Assembly (NCBI RefSeq): GCF_015461845.1
Contig: NZ_JACOPW010000005.1
Span: 310,001-374,000, forward strand
Direction: 5' to 3'
DNA: 64,000 nt
Source of the DNA: Pseudomonas mucoides
Lineage (GTDB): Bacteria; Pseudomonadota; Gammaproteobacteria; Pseudomonadales; Pseudomonadaceae
The position numbers and the translations under genes were made by a program. This document shows positions 1-8,889 of this stretch, piece by piece; position 1 is the stretch's first letter, and each line of letters begins with the position of its first letter. Under the pieces are notes generated by a model. That model saw only the letters and a list, made by a program, of their open reading frames with translations. It searched no databases and was not told the origin of the DNA.

Positions 1-82
1 ATGGGTAGCGCATGTGAAAAGCGGTAGCTACCAGCAGTGGATAGACCAGAATTACGCGGATCGTTCTTCGAGCAAAGCATGA
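1..82 (+). CDS. rmlB: dTDP-glucose 4,6-dehydratase, C-terminal end only
   Basis: Only the last 26 codons are in the window, reading from base 2 to a TGA at 80-82. The peptide WVAHVKSGSYQQWIDQNYAD resembles the usual tail of RmlB, which converts dTDP-glucose to dTDP-4-keto-6-deoxyglucose. That compound is the common precursor of dTDP-rhamnose and of the Fuc3N/Qui3N sugars made further along. The stop overlaps the ATG of rmlD (ATGA), so the genes are translationally coupled. Identity rests on this short tail and on gene order. Confidence 0.75.
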   Translation, partial: WVAHVKSGSYQQWIDQNYADRSSSKA

Positions 83-972
83 AGATCCTGCTCCTGGGAA
101 AAAATGGCCAGGTAGGCTGGGAGCTGCAACGCTCCTTGGCGCCACTCGGTGATTTGATTGCGCTTGATCGTCACAGCGTTGACGGTTTGTGCGGTGATCT
201 GTCTGACCCTGATGCATTACGCGCAACGATTCGTCAGGTCAAGCCTGATGTTATCGTCAATGCTGCGGCTTACACGGCTGTCGATAAAGCTGAGTCCGAG
301 ACTGAGCTGGCGGATCGTGTGAATAGCCAGGCGAGTCAAGTCATGGCTGAGGAAGCCGCTACCTTGGGGGCGTGGTTGATCCACTATTCGACCGACTACG
401 TCTTCGATGGGCAGGGTACATCGCCTTGGCAAGAGTCTGATGCGGTTGCGCCAGTGAATCACTACGGCGCCAGCAAACTGGCGGGTGAACAGGCGATCAT
501 TGCGTCTGGCTGTAAGCATTTGATCTTTCGCACCAGTTGGGTCTACGGCGCTCGTGGCAACAACTTTGCCAAGACAATGCTGCGATTGGCTTTGGATCGC
601 GAAACGCTGAACGTTATTGCCGATCAGGTTGGCGCACCCACGGGGGCCGATCTGATCGCAGACGTGACAGCTTTGGCAATCCAGCAGGTCATGCAGCGTC
701 CTGAACTGGCAGGCTTGTATCATCTGGCCGCTAGTGGCGAGGTGTCGTGGCATGGCTATGCGAGTTATGTCATTGACTTCGCCAAGGCCAATGGCGAAAC
801 GTTGGCCGTCACCGCGATCAATCCCATTGCCACGACCGCTTATCCAACACCTGCGCGTCGACCTCTGAATTCACGATTGAATACTCAGAAGCTGCGTGAC
901 AATTTTTCTCTACACTTGCCGGATTGGCAATGTGGTGTAACCCGAATGCTTAGGGAAGTCCTGAATAAATGA
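79..972 (+). CDS. rmlD: dTDP-4-dehydrorhamnose reductase
   Basis: RmlD catalyses the last step of dTDP-L-rhamnose synthesis, the NAD(P)H-dependent reduction of dTDP-4-keto-L-rhamnose, in the cytoplasm. The 297-residue protein has the Rossmann loop GKNGQVG at residues 7-13, STDYVFDG at 104-111 and the SDR Tyr129/Lys133 pair in YGASK. The frame stays open upstream to base 37, but the ATG at 79 gives the family N-terminus and overlaps the rmlB stop. The 3' end overlaps rmlA by an ATGA. The order B-D-A is usual for Pseudomonas. Confidence 0.96.
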   Translation: MKILLLGKNGQVGWELQRSLAPLGDLIALDRHSVDGLCGDLSDPDALRATIRQVKPDVIVNAAAYTAVDKAESETELADRVNSQASQVMAEEAATLGAWLIHYSTDYVFDGQGTSPWQESDAVAPVNHYGASKLAGEQAIIASGCKHLIFRTSWVYGARGNNFAKTMLRLALDRETLNVIADQVGAPTGADLIADVTALAIQQVMQRPELAGLYHLAASGEVSWHGYASYVIDFAKANGETLAVTAINPIATTAYPTPARRPLNSRLNTQKLRDNFSLHLPDWQCGVTRMLREVLNK

Positions 973-1847
973 CCACGACAAATCGTAAAGGTATCATCCT
1001 GGCCGGCGGCTCGGGCACTCGTTTGCACCCGTTGACTCTCGGCGTGTCCAAACAGATGCTGCCCATCTACGACAAGCCGATGATCTTCTACCCGCTGTCG
1101 GTATTGATGTTGGCAGGGATGCGAGAGATTCTGATCATCTCCACGCCTGAAGACTTACCTTGTTTCCGCAAGCTGTTGGGTGATGGCAGCATCTACGGGA
1201 TCAAGTTGACCTACGCCGAGCAGCCAAGTCCTGACGGCCTGGCTCAAGCGTTTATTATTGGTGAAGAGTTCATTGGCAAGGATCCGTGCTGCTTGATCCT
1301 GGGTGACAATATTTTCTACGGTCAGCACTTCTCCGATAACCTGCGTTCCGCTAGCTCTCAGCAGGTGGGTGCTACTGTTTTTGGCTATCACGTTTCCGAC
1401 CCTGAGCGGTTCGGTGTGGTCGAGTTCGATGCAACGGGTCGCGCGCTGAGTATTGAAGAGAAGCCGCTGAAGCCTAAATCCAACTACGCGGTAACCGGAC
1501 TGTATTTCTACGACAATGATGTTGTAGAAATTGCCAAGGGTATCCAGCCGTCCGAACGTGGTGAACTGGAAATCACTGATGTGAACCGTGCTTACCTCTC
1601 GCGTAAGAGCCTGAATGTCGAAATGCTGGGTCGCGGCTTCGCCTGGCTGGACACAGGTACCCACGATTCGCTGCTGGAAGCCAGTCACTTCGTTCATACT
1701 ATTGAGCAACGTCAAGGCCTTAAAGTGGCTTGTCTGGAAGAGATTGCCTTCACGAATGGCTGGATCGACAGGACACAGCTGGCAGAGCAAGCTGACCGAC
1801 TCAAAAAGACAGGGTACGGCCAGTACCTGGCTAAATTGCTAAATTGA
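969..1847 (+). CDS. rmlA: Glucose-1-phosphate thymidylyltransferase
   Basis: RmlA joins glucose-1-phosphate and dTTP to give dTDP-glucose, the entry step for rhamnose and for the 3-amino sugars of this locus. The 292-residue protein carries the nucleotidyltransferase signature GGSGTR at residues 13-18, the following SKQMLPIYDKPM and the LGDNIFYG segment. Length and motifs match RmlA throughout. It overlaps rmlD by four bases. The 155-base gap after it shows no clear terminator, so read-through into wzz is possible. Confidence 0.97.
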   Translation: MTTTNRKGIILAGGSGTRLHPLTLGVSKQMLPIYDKPMIFYPLSVLMLAGMREILIISTPEDLPCFRKLLGDGSIYGIKLTYAEQPSPDGLAQAFIIGEEFIGKDPCCLILGDNIFYGQHFSDNLRSASSQQVGATVFGYHVSDPERFGVVEFDATGRALSIEEKPLKPKSNYAVTGLYFYDNDVVEIAKGIQPSERGELEITDVNRAYLSRKSLNVEMLGRGFAWLDTGTHDSLLEASHFVHTIEQRQGLKVACLEEIAFTNGWIDRTQLAEQADRLKKTGYGQYLAKLLN

Positions 1848-2002
1848 GATTCCATATTGCCGTGACGGGGGCAGCGCTCTGTCATGCTCGGGTTCAATTT
1901 CAACGCGATGGACGATGCGTCCGTGCGAAACAGTTGGGCAAAAGACCGTAATGCAGCGACCTCCTGTTAGATGTAAACAGATGAAAACAAGGCTCAAAGA
2001 CC

Positions 2003-3058
2003 ATGCGAAGTGATGCAACAAATAATCAATACCAAGATGACATTGATATTTTTTCGATAGCACGTGGGCTCTGGAGCCGCGTGTGGGTAATTATTGCCGT
2101 CACATTGATCGCTGGTGTTTTGGGTCTAATGTATGCGTTCTTGAGTGAGCGTGTTTATGAAGCCAAAGCCTATTTGGTGCCTCCTACCCAGAGTGATATT
2201 GCGGATCTGAATACTGGGCGCACCGCAAAAAACGAACTTACTCCCTATTCAATTGGAGATGCCTACCGCTTATTTTTGCGGAACCTCCAATCCGAATCGT
2301 TGCGTCAAGAAATTTTCTCTGAGGTATACCTGTCATCGCTGAGCGATGATCAAAAGACTCGGCCACAAGACGCCTTGTACGCGGAGTTCTCAAAAAAGTT
2401 TCAGGTTAATCCAGTGACTGCTGATGAGGCAGGCCGGTTTTCTGTGATCGTTCAAACTACCAGCCCTCAACAAGCTGTTGAGTGGGTGAAGAGCTACATA
2501 GAAAAAGCCGCGCTATTGGCCGCTGATGAAATCACAAAAAACGTATCTTATGAGGCTAAGGTTCGCTCCCGGGGCATTAGTCAGGAAATAGATACTCGAC
2601 GTGAAACAGGTGAGTTTTCGCGTGGGGATACCATCGTCAAATTACGGGAGGCACTCAGTGTCGCTAAGGCAGCTGGTCTGCAAAAACCAACTGTGATATT
2701 TGGCGCAGCGCCGACTGCAATGGCTGGGAAAATGGACGGTGAAGTGAGTTTCCTGAGAGGTGCGGAAGCACTCAATGCGGAGATAAAGAATCTCGAAAGC
2801 AGGTCGTCTAACGACGCGTACATCAAAGAATTACGTAATCTTCAAGCCAAGAAGAGCTTCTACGATAAGTTGGCGGTCGTGTCGAAAGATTTTAGATTGT
2901 TCCGGTATGACGGTAATGTCGAAACGCCGCTAAGCGCAGTCAAGCCAAAGAAAGCGTTAGTGATCTCTCTGGCACTGGTACTGGGGCTGATGCTTGGTGT
3001 GCTTTTTGCGTTTACTCTGTATCGCTTGGATGAGTCGCGAAAAGTATCGCTTACGTGA
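2003..3058 (+). CDS. wzz: Wzz-type O-antigen chain length determinant
   Basis: This is a polysaccharide co-polymerase of 351 residues. It has a short cytoplasmic N-terminus with DDIDIFSIARGLW, a first membrane helix at about 27-47, a long mainly helical periplasmic domain and a second helix near 315-337 preceded by PLSAVKPKKA, the proline-rich Wzz signature. Wzz proteins sit in the inner membrane and set the modal number of repeat units made by Wzy. AAGG lies about nine bases before the ATG. Its position inside the rml group supports a Wzy-dependent O-antigen. Confidence 0.88.
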   Translation: MRSDATNNQYQDDIDIFSIARGLWSRVWVIIAVTLIAGVLGLMYAFLSERVYEAKAYLVPPTQSDIADLNTGRTAKNELTPYSIGDAYRLFLRNLQSESLRQEIFSEVYLSSLSDDQKTRPQDALYAEFSKKFQVNPVTADEAGRFSVIVQTTSPQQAVEWVKSYIEKAALLAADEITKNVSYEAKVRSRGISQEIDTRRETGEFSRGDTIVKLREALSVAKAAGLQKPTVIFGAAPTAMAGKMDGEVSFLRGAEALNAEIKNLESRSSNDAYIKELRNLQAKKSFYDKLAVVSKDFRLFRYDGNVETPLSAVKPKKALVISLALVLGLMLGVLFAFTLYRLDESRKVSLT

Positions 3059-3178
3059 TATGCAATCGCAGCAACGCTGTTTTTAATAAGCGTTGCAGAG
3101 GCCATGAAAATTGTGCCTTTAAGTTGTTTATAAGTCATTGTCGGCAGGAAATTTCACTGCCGTTTAAGGTGTAACTAC

Positions 3179-4174
3179 ATGAAAGTACTAAAAACCGATT
3201 TACAGGAAGTAATTATAATAGAACCAACGGTTTTTAGAGATGATCGCGGCTGGTTTGCTGAAAGTTTCAACGAGCCGCGTTTTCATGAAGCGCTGTCTCA
3301 GTCGGGATTACCCGTGCCGAGAAGTTTTATTCAGGATAATCATTCTTGCTCTCAAAAGGGCGTACTTAGAGGGCTGCACTATCAGTTGTCACCTCATGCC
3401 CAGGGGAAACTGGTCAGAGTTGTTTCCGGCGCTGCGTACGATGTGGCCGTTGATATTCGAAAGGGATCCCCTACCTATGGTCAATGGGTTGGCGTCGAAT
3501 TGAGTGCGGACAACCATAAAATGTTGTGGATTCCTGAGGGGTTTGCTCACGGGTTTGTGGCGCTTGAGGATGACACTCACTTTCTTTACAAAACGACAGA
3601 TGTCTACTCCAAGGAGTCCGAGCGCAGTATCCGCTGGGACGATCCCGATATCGGCATAACGTGGCCGGAAGGCCTCGACTTCATCGTGAGTGAAAAAGAC
3701 AAGCAGGCGAACGCTTTGAATGATGCGGATTTGCCGACTTTTTACGAAGCAGGCACGACGCAGCTAATCGAATTGGATGTGATAGGCGACAATCGTGGAA
3801 GCTTGATTGCGCTGGAGCAGGGCGGACAAATTCCGTTTGAAATAAAGCGTGTCTATTATATTTTCGGCACCCTGCCAGATGTCAGTCGTGGATTTCATGC
3901 GCACAAACAGTTGCGACAACTAGCCGTCTGCGTGGCAGGAAAGTGCCGCATGCTGATGGATAACGGCGTCTCTAAAGAAGAAGTCTGGCTGGACTCGCCA
4001 ACGAAAGGGGTTCTTATTAATAATCTCATTTGGCGAGAGATGCATGATTTTAGTGAGGACTGTGTATTGGTCGTCTTTGCCAGTCAGGAATATGACGAGT
4101 CGGACTATATACGCGACTATGAAGAGTTTGTAAGTGTTGTAGCAAGCCAGATGGTAACGAATAGCGCGAATTGA
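3179..4174 (+). CDS. rmlC: RmlC-FdtA fusion: dTDP-4-dehydrorhamnose 3,5-epimerase + dTDP-4-keto-6-deoxyhexose 3,4-ketoisomerase
   Basis: This 331-residue protein is two cupin enzymes in one chain. Residues 1 to about 180 are RmlC: RGLHYQ at 64-69 with catalytic His67, Lys77 in QGKLVRV, and Tyr137 in FLYK. Residues about 194-325 are an FdtA/QdtA (WxcM-like) ketoisomerase with RGFHAHK at 237-243, whose two histidines match the catalytic pair of that family. Both halves use the RmlB product: the first leads to rhamnose, the second to Fuc3N or Qui3N. No separate rmlC is present, so this gene probably supplies it. An FdtB aminotransferase follows 64 bases later. The ribosome site is AAGGTG. Confidence 0.93.
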   Translation: MKVLKTDLQEVIIIEPTVFRDDRGWFAESFNEPRFHEALSQSGLPVPRSFIQDNHSCSQKGVLRGLHYQLSPHAQGKLVRVVSGAAYDVAVDIRKGSPTYGQWVGVELSADNHKMLWIPEGFAHGFVALEDDTHFLYKTTDVYSKESERSIRWDDPDIGITWPEGLDFIVSEKDKQANALNDADLPTFYEAGTTQLIELDVIGDNRGSLIALEQGGQIPFEIKRVYYIFGTLPDVSRGFHAHKQLRQLAVCVAGKCRMLMDNGVSKEEVWLDSPTKGVLINNLIWREMHDFSEDCVLVVFASQEYDESDYIRDYEEFVSVVASQMVTNSAN

Positions 4175-4238
4175 TCGGAATCCAGGCATCGAAAAAATTT
4201 GCCATGGGTTTTAGTAAGACGAAAAAACAGGTGACCTG

Positions 4239-5360
4239 ATGATTGAGTTTTTAAGTTTGAAAGATGTGAACGCAGCCTACGCTGATGAACTCAAGGCTGC
4301 CTGTGCGAGAGTCATTGATTCTGGTTGGTATATTCAGGGTAAAGAGTTGGAGCAGTTCGAAACAGAATTTGCTGCTGCCTGTGGCGCGGAGTTTTGCTTC
4401 GGCGTAGCGAATGGTCTGGATGCGCTCACACTCACCTTGAGAGCCTGGAAAATTCTCGGTAAGTTGAATGTTGGCGATGAAGTGATCGTCCCTGCCAATA
4501 CCTACATCGCCAGTATTCTGGCCGTCACTGAAAATGGCCTGATACCCGTTTTGGTTGAGCCAGATGAGTCGTTGAATATTTCTCCTGCCCTTATCAAGGC
4601 CGCCATTGGTCCAAAAACCAAGGCGATTATTCCAGTCCACCTGTATGGACAGTTGGCTGATATGCCAGCGATCATGAGTATTGCGAAAGACCATGGCCTG
4701 TTGGTGCTGGAAGATTCTGCTCAGGCGCACGGTGCTAGTATTGACGGGAAAATCGCCGGTAGTTGGGGTGATGCATCCGGGTTTAGTTTTTACCCAGGGA
4801 AGAACCTGGGGGCGCTTGGAGATGCAGGTGCCATCACAACCAACGATCCGGAATTGGCGCGAGTTGTAAAAGCACTGCGCAATTATGGATCACACGAAAA
4901 ATATAAAAATATTTTCCAAGGTGTGAATAGTCGTCTGGATGAGATCCAGGCAGCGATGTTAAGTGTAAAGCTGAAATACCTGTCAGAAGATATTCAAAAG
5001 CGCAGAGCAATAGCAGAACTCTACATGACGGGCATCAACAATAACCTGATTCAATTGCCTCTCAGCAAGGAAGTGTCGCCGCTGAATCTGCAGAGTCATG
5101 TTTGGCATCTTTTTGTGGTTCGTTCGGAAAAACGTGACCAATTGCAGAAGCACTTGGCCGCCTCCGGTATTCAAACACTAATCCATTACCCTATTCCGCC
5201 TCACAAGCAGCAAGCTTATAAAGACTGGAATGAGATGTCCTTTCCTGTTACTGAAGCCATTCATGAGCAAGTATTGAGCCTGCCAATCGGACCAACGATG
5301 TCTCTGGATGATGCAGCGAAAGTAATTAGTGCTTGCAATAGTTTCAACGGTAATGGTTGA
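4239..5360 (+). CDS. fdtB: DegT/DnrJ/EryC1/StrS aminotransferase, FdtB/QdtB-like
   Basis: This PLP-dependent sugar aminotransferase has 373 residues. Lys188 in FYPGKNLGALGD is the expected Schiff-base lysine, and Asp159 in LEDSAQAHG should contact the cofactor pyridine nitrogen. Next to an FdtA domain, the likely reaction is transfer of an amino group from glutamate to C3 of dTDP-3-keto-6-deoxyhexose, giving dTDP-Fuc3N or dTDP-Qui3N. Sequence alone does not tell the galacto from the gluco isomer. AGGTGA precedes the ATG. The acetyltransferase that would finish the pathway is at 17.1-17.6 kb. Confidence 0.88.
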   Translation: MIEFLSLKDVNAAYADELKAACARVIDSGWYIQGKELEQFETEFAAACGAEFCFGVANGLDALTLTLRAWKILGKLNVGDEVIVPANTYIASILAVTENGLIPVLVEPDESLNISPALIKAAIGPKTKAIIPVHLYGQLADMPAIMSIAKDHGLLVLEDSAQAHGASIDGKIAGSWGDASGFSFYPGKNLGALGDAGAITTNDPELARVVKALRNYGSHEKYKNIFQGVNSRLDEIQAAMLSVKLKYLSEDIQKRRAIAELYMTGINNNLIQLPLSKEVSPLNLQSHVWHLFVVRSEKRDQLQKHLAASGIQTLIHYPIPPHKQQAYKDWNEMSFPVTEAIHEQVLSLPIGPTMSLDDAAKVISACNSFNGNG

Positions 5361-5366
5361 AGGATA

Positions 5367-6638
5367 ATGACACTGATAAAAACGAGCCTGCTGAACGGAA
5401 TTGCTGTTCTCGTCAAAATGCTCACTTTGCTTGGGATCAATAAAGTACTGGCAATTTATGTCGGTCCTGTCGGCTACGCTGCGCTTGGTCAGTTTCAGAA
5501 TGCCATACAGATGATAACCACGTTTGCCAGTGGTGCGATCAATACTGGCGTTACCAAGTACACAGCCGAGTATCACTATAGTGAGGAAAAGCAGCAAGCC
5601 GTCTGGCGCAGTGCGGGCACTATCGCCATCACCGGTTCGTTACTATCCAGTGTTGTTATATTTGTTTTTAGCGCGGACCTTGCTGGTTGGATACTGAAGA
5701 ACAAGGAGTTCGCGGGCGTTCTCAGATGGTTTGCAGCCACGTTGGTATTCTTCACCCTGAATACACTTTTACTTGCCATACTTAATGGTAAGAAAGACCT
5801 TGTTCGTTACGTGGCTGCAAACATTGCTGGTAGTTTATTTGCATTCGTGGTGACCACGGTCCTGTCAATATTTTCGGGGCTTTATGGTGCATTGATAGCG
5901 TTGGCCATTTATCAGTCAATTAGCTTTTTTGTTACACTAATGATTTGTTGCAGGGCACCTTGGTTTCGTTTGGCCTATATGTATGGGCGAGTGGATAAAG
6001 AGGTTGCAAAGAACTTTTTTAAATTTACAGCGATGGCCCTTACTTCAGCAGTTTGCGTCCCGGTCAGTCATATTTTGGTGCGTAACCATTTGGGCGCTAC
6101 TTTGGGTTGGGAGGCCGCAGGTTACTGGGAGGCTATGTGGCGATTAAGTGCGGCTTATCTAATGCTTGTGACGACCACGTTAAGTGTCTACTACCTGCCC
6201 AAACTATCTGAGTTAACCCATCAGTCGGAGATTAAGGACGAAATACTCCAAGGCTACAAATTTATTCTGCCGTGCGCAGCCGTTTGCGGGCTTCTGATGT
6301 ATGTGCTGCGTGATTTTATTATCCAGGTTTTGTTTACAGCTGACTTCCTGCCCATGAGGAGTCTGTTTGCTTGGCAACTTGTTGGCGATACTCTGAAAAT
6401 CGGCAGCTGGATACTGGCGTATGTGATGCTTGGTAAGGCGATGTTTAAGCTGTTCATTGCTTCTGAAGTTTTCTCCGCGATAAGTTTCTATGCGTTAACG
6501 GTGATACTGACGAAGTATATGGGGTTGGAGGGCGTGTCCCTCGCTCATGCTTTAAATTATGCTATCTACTGGTTTGTGATGATTTTTTTTGTTACTGGCG
6601 CACTCAAAAGGATGAAGCCTGAGACGTTAATTGGCTGA
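5367..6638 (+). CDS. wzx: Wzx O-unit flippase (MATE/MOP fold)
   Basis: This 423-residue polytopic inner-membrane protein has about a dozen hydrophobic helices. Its N-terminus (LLNGIAVLVKMLTLLGINKV, then YVGPVGYAALGQFQN) is typical of Wzx/WzxE O-antigen translocases. Wzx moves undecaprenyl-diphosphate-linked repeat units to the periplasmic face for Wzy. It starts seven bases after fdtB, with AAGGA just upstream, so the two are co-transcribed. The AT-rich composition fits exchange of the locus. Confidence 0.9.
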   Translation: MTLIKTSLLNGIAVLVKMLTLLGINKVLAIYVGPVGYAALGQFQNAIQMITTFASGAINTGVTKYTAEYHYSEEKQQAVWRSAGTIAITGSLLSSVVIFVFSADLAGWILKNKEFAGVLRWFAATLVFFTLNTLLLAILNGKKDLVRYVAANIAGSLFAFVVTTVLSIFSGLYGALIALAIYQSISFFVTLMICCRAPWFRLAYMYGRVDKEVAKNFFKFTAMALTSAVCVPVSHILVRNHLGATLGWEAAGYWEAMWRLSAAYLMLVTTTLSVYYLPKLSELTHQSEIKDEILQGYKFILPCAAVCGLLMYVLRDFIIQVLFTADFLPMRSLFAWQLVGDTLKIGSWILAYVMLGKAMFKLFIASEVFSAISFYALTVILTKYMGLEGVSLAHALNYAIYWFVMIFFVTGALKRMKPETLIG

Positions 6639-6682
6639 CCGTAGTTGGATGCTTGATTATTTTTGCTTATTGAGGCGCGAAG

Positions 6683-7648
6683 TTGAATATTTATAATCCA
6701 AAAGTTTCTGTGATGATCATAACCTACAATCAATGTCACTTGATTGCAGAAACTATTGAAAGCGTACTTTCACAAGATTATAAAAATCTTGAAGTTGTGG
6801 TTGCTGACGACGCGTCGACCGATGGAACGCAGGACGTTATATTGGATTTTCAACGCCGGTACCCTGATACAGTGGTGCCTGTTTTGAATGAAAAAAATAT
6901 TGGGATCACCGGTAATTCAAATGCTGCTTTTTTTGCTTGCACGGGTGATCTGGTGGCGATCCTTGGTGGCGATGATCTATTTCTGCCAGGAAAAATTACC
7001 GCTCAGGTGGCACAGTTTGAAGATCCGAATGTAGTTCTTTCGTATCATCCCGTCGATATCTTCAATCATGCTGATGGAAGTCTTATTTTTCGGACCAATA
7101 CCACCGAAAAAGAAAAGATCCATAATGCTTACGACTTGATTGCCAAGGGCGGTATACCAGGTGCTTCGTCTGTAATGGTGAGACGTTCGGCATGTCCAGC
7201 ACATGGCTTCGATCCACTTATTCCTATGGTCTCGGATTGGATCTTCAATATCGAAGTTGCCCTGCGTGGTGAAGTTCGCGAGCTCGAGGGTGTTTATGGA
7301 AAGTACCGTAAGCATGGTCTCGGAGCGAGTGACAGAACATTTGAACTGCTCGCAGAATCCTTGTTGACGTTAGATGTCATATCGCAACGTTATGCAGGTG
7401 ACCCGCTTCTTCATGAAGCCTGTCAGCAGGGAGGCTACCGTTATCTGCTGGGTGAGCTCTTCCGGCAAGTAGTCAAGAAAAATAAAGCGAATGTAGAGAC
7501 ATTGCACCCTTTGTTTTTGAAGTACTCGGCCGGTAACAAGAGATTTTTGACCAATGTCATGTTTAAAGTACTGAATAATTCACTGGTCTTTAAGTTTGTT
7601 TCTGAGCTTCTTCCAAAGCTGAAGAATGCTATAAAGCGGAACGTATAA
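6683..7648 (+). CDS. Family 2 glycosyltransferase
   Basis: This 321-residue GT-A enzyme starts MNIYNPKVSVMIITYNQ, with DDASTDG near residue 42 and GGDDLFLPGKI near 95 supplying the acidic metal and nucleotide-sugar site. It should add one sugar to the growing lipid-linked O-unit in the cytoplasm; donor and acceptor cannot be read from sequence. The start is TTG with GAGG about eight bases upstream; no ATG is better placed. It sits between wzx and wzy, four bases before wzy. Confidence 0.88.
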   Translation: MNIYNPKVSVMIITYNQCHLIAETIESVLSQDYKNLEVVVADDASTDGTQDVILDFQRRYPDTVVPVLNEKNIGITGNSNAAFFACTGDLVAILGGDDLFLPGKITAQVAQFEDPNVVLSYHPVDIFNHADGSLIFRTNTTEKEKIHNAYDLIAKGGIPGASSVMVRRSACPAHGFDPLIPMVSDWIFNIEVALRGEVRELEGVYGKYRKHGLGASDRTFELLAESLLTLDVISQRYAGDPLLHEACQQGGYRYLLGELFRQVVKKNKANVETLHPLFLKYSAGNKRFLTNVMFKVLNNSLVFKFVSELLPKLKNAIKRNV

Positions 7649-7651
7649 TTT

Positions 7652-8824
7652 ATGCTAAATCCCGCATTTGTTTATATATCCATGTGGTCTTTGGTCTTGC
7701 TGCTGTATTTTTTGGGGTTGACCAGCAATTTGGTCGCCCCATCAGTAGTAGGGCTGATGGTTATATTGATGAATATGGTAAGTATTTTTTTACTGTATGT
7801 GTTGTTGAAGAACCGAAAAAGTACTGAGTCGGTAAGTCTCGAAAGGGCCGAATTCTATACACGAGTGGTCAGTCGTTTTTTTCGTGTTTTGTTTGCTCTT
7901 TGGGTTGTAGGAACCCTTTTTGAAATTTATTATTCGGGTGGTGTGCCACTTTATTGGCGGCTTGTCGGTATCGATAAGTTGTATACAGAGTTTGGCGTGC
8001 CGTCGCTCCATGGTGTGATGAACGCTTGCTACTTGCAAGTACTGTCTATGGCGACTTATCTGTCAATAAGAACCAAGTCAAAATCGCTGGCATTGTTTGT
8101 TGCGCTGTTACTGTTTTGGCCTGTACTCATGTTAGGGCGCGGGATTCTGCTAAGTGGATTGATCCAGATAGTGTGCGTCTCCCTTTTGCTGACCAAGGTG
8201 TCTTATAAAAAGATATTAAGCCTGGTTCTGGTGGCTCTCTCTGTGGTTGTCGTGTTTGGCTATCTTGGGGATATGCGACAAACATCCAATCCATTTTCCT
8301 ATCTGGTTTCTGGTAGGTCGGCAGCAGTATTCGATGCTCTACCTAGCGGTTTTCTTTGGTTTTATGTTTATTTAACTGCGGGGTTAAGTAACTTTTTTCA
8401 TAATATCGATATCGTTACGCCGGCCTGGTCGTTTTCGTACTCGATGTCCAACATGCTGCCTTCGATCGTGAGGGATTTTTTTGGGTTGGATGCCAGAAAC
8501 GATCTTTTTACCTTCGTTGATAGAAATTTGAATACTTCAACTATTTATGCTGGCTTCGTATCGGATGTGGGGGCGATGGGTGGTTTCATCTTCGTTGCCA
8601 TTATTCAGTTAGTGTGTTGCTGCATTTATAATGCCTCGCTGAAGGGCAAGCCTTGGGGGATTTTTGCCTATTCGGTTGCTTTCCAGATTCTGGTTTTTTC
8701 AATATTCTATGACATGTTTTTTTTACTCCCCACCCTGTTTCAGTTGTTCATCTGTTTTTCGCTTTATGTTTTTGCAAATCTGCGGCTCATCCATCAAACA
8801 AAGGAAGCGGCGCAAGGCGCATAA
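7652..8824 (+). CDS. wzy: Wzy O-antigen polymerase
   Basis: This very hydrophobic 390-residue protein has about ten predicted helices and a larger polar stretch near residues 210-275. The segment GGVPLYW followed by YTEFGVPSLHG resembles oligosaccharide repeat unit polymerases of the O-antigen Wzy type. Wzy joins repeat units on the periplasmic side, with Wzz controlling length. Wzy proteins are poorly conserved, so the call rests on hydropathy, that segment and its place between a glycosyltransferase and other O-unit genes. This is among the most AT-rich stretches of the window. Confidence 0.85.
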   Translation: MLNPAFVYISMWSLVLLLYFLGLTSNLVAPSVVGLMVILMNMVSIFLLYVLLKNRKSTESVSLERAEFYTRVVSRFFRVLFALWVVGTLFEIYYSGGVPLYWRLVGIDKLYTEFGVPSLHGVMNACYLQVLSMATYLSIRTKSKSLALFVALLLFWPVLMLGRGILLSGLIQIVCVSLLLTKVSYKKILSLVLVALSVVVVFGYLGDMRQTSNPFSYLVSGRSAAVFDALPSGFLWFYVYLTAGLSNFFHNIDIVTPAWSFSYSMSNMLPSIVRDFFGLDARNDLFTFVDRNLNTSTIYAGFVSDVGAMGGFIFVAIIQLVCCCIYNASLKGKPWGIFAYSVAFQILVFSIFYDMFFLLPTLFQLFICFSLYVFANLRLIHQTKEAAQGA

Positions 8825-8889
8825 TACAATCCGTAGGTGGGATGCGAGCGTAGGAAACTGTTTCACTGTCGATTTCTAAAGGTACCATC

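Noticed and set aside
3071..3096. GCAACGCT / AGCGTTGC hairpin between wzz and the rmlC-fdtA fusion
   Set aside because: Only 8 bp with a 10-base loop and no T-run after it; too weak to call a terminator.
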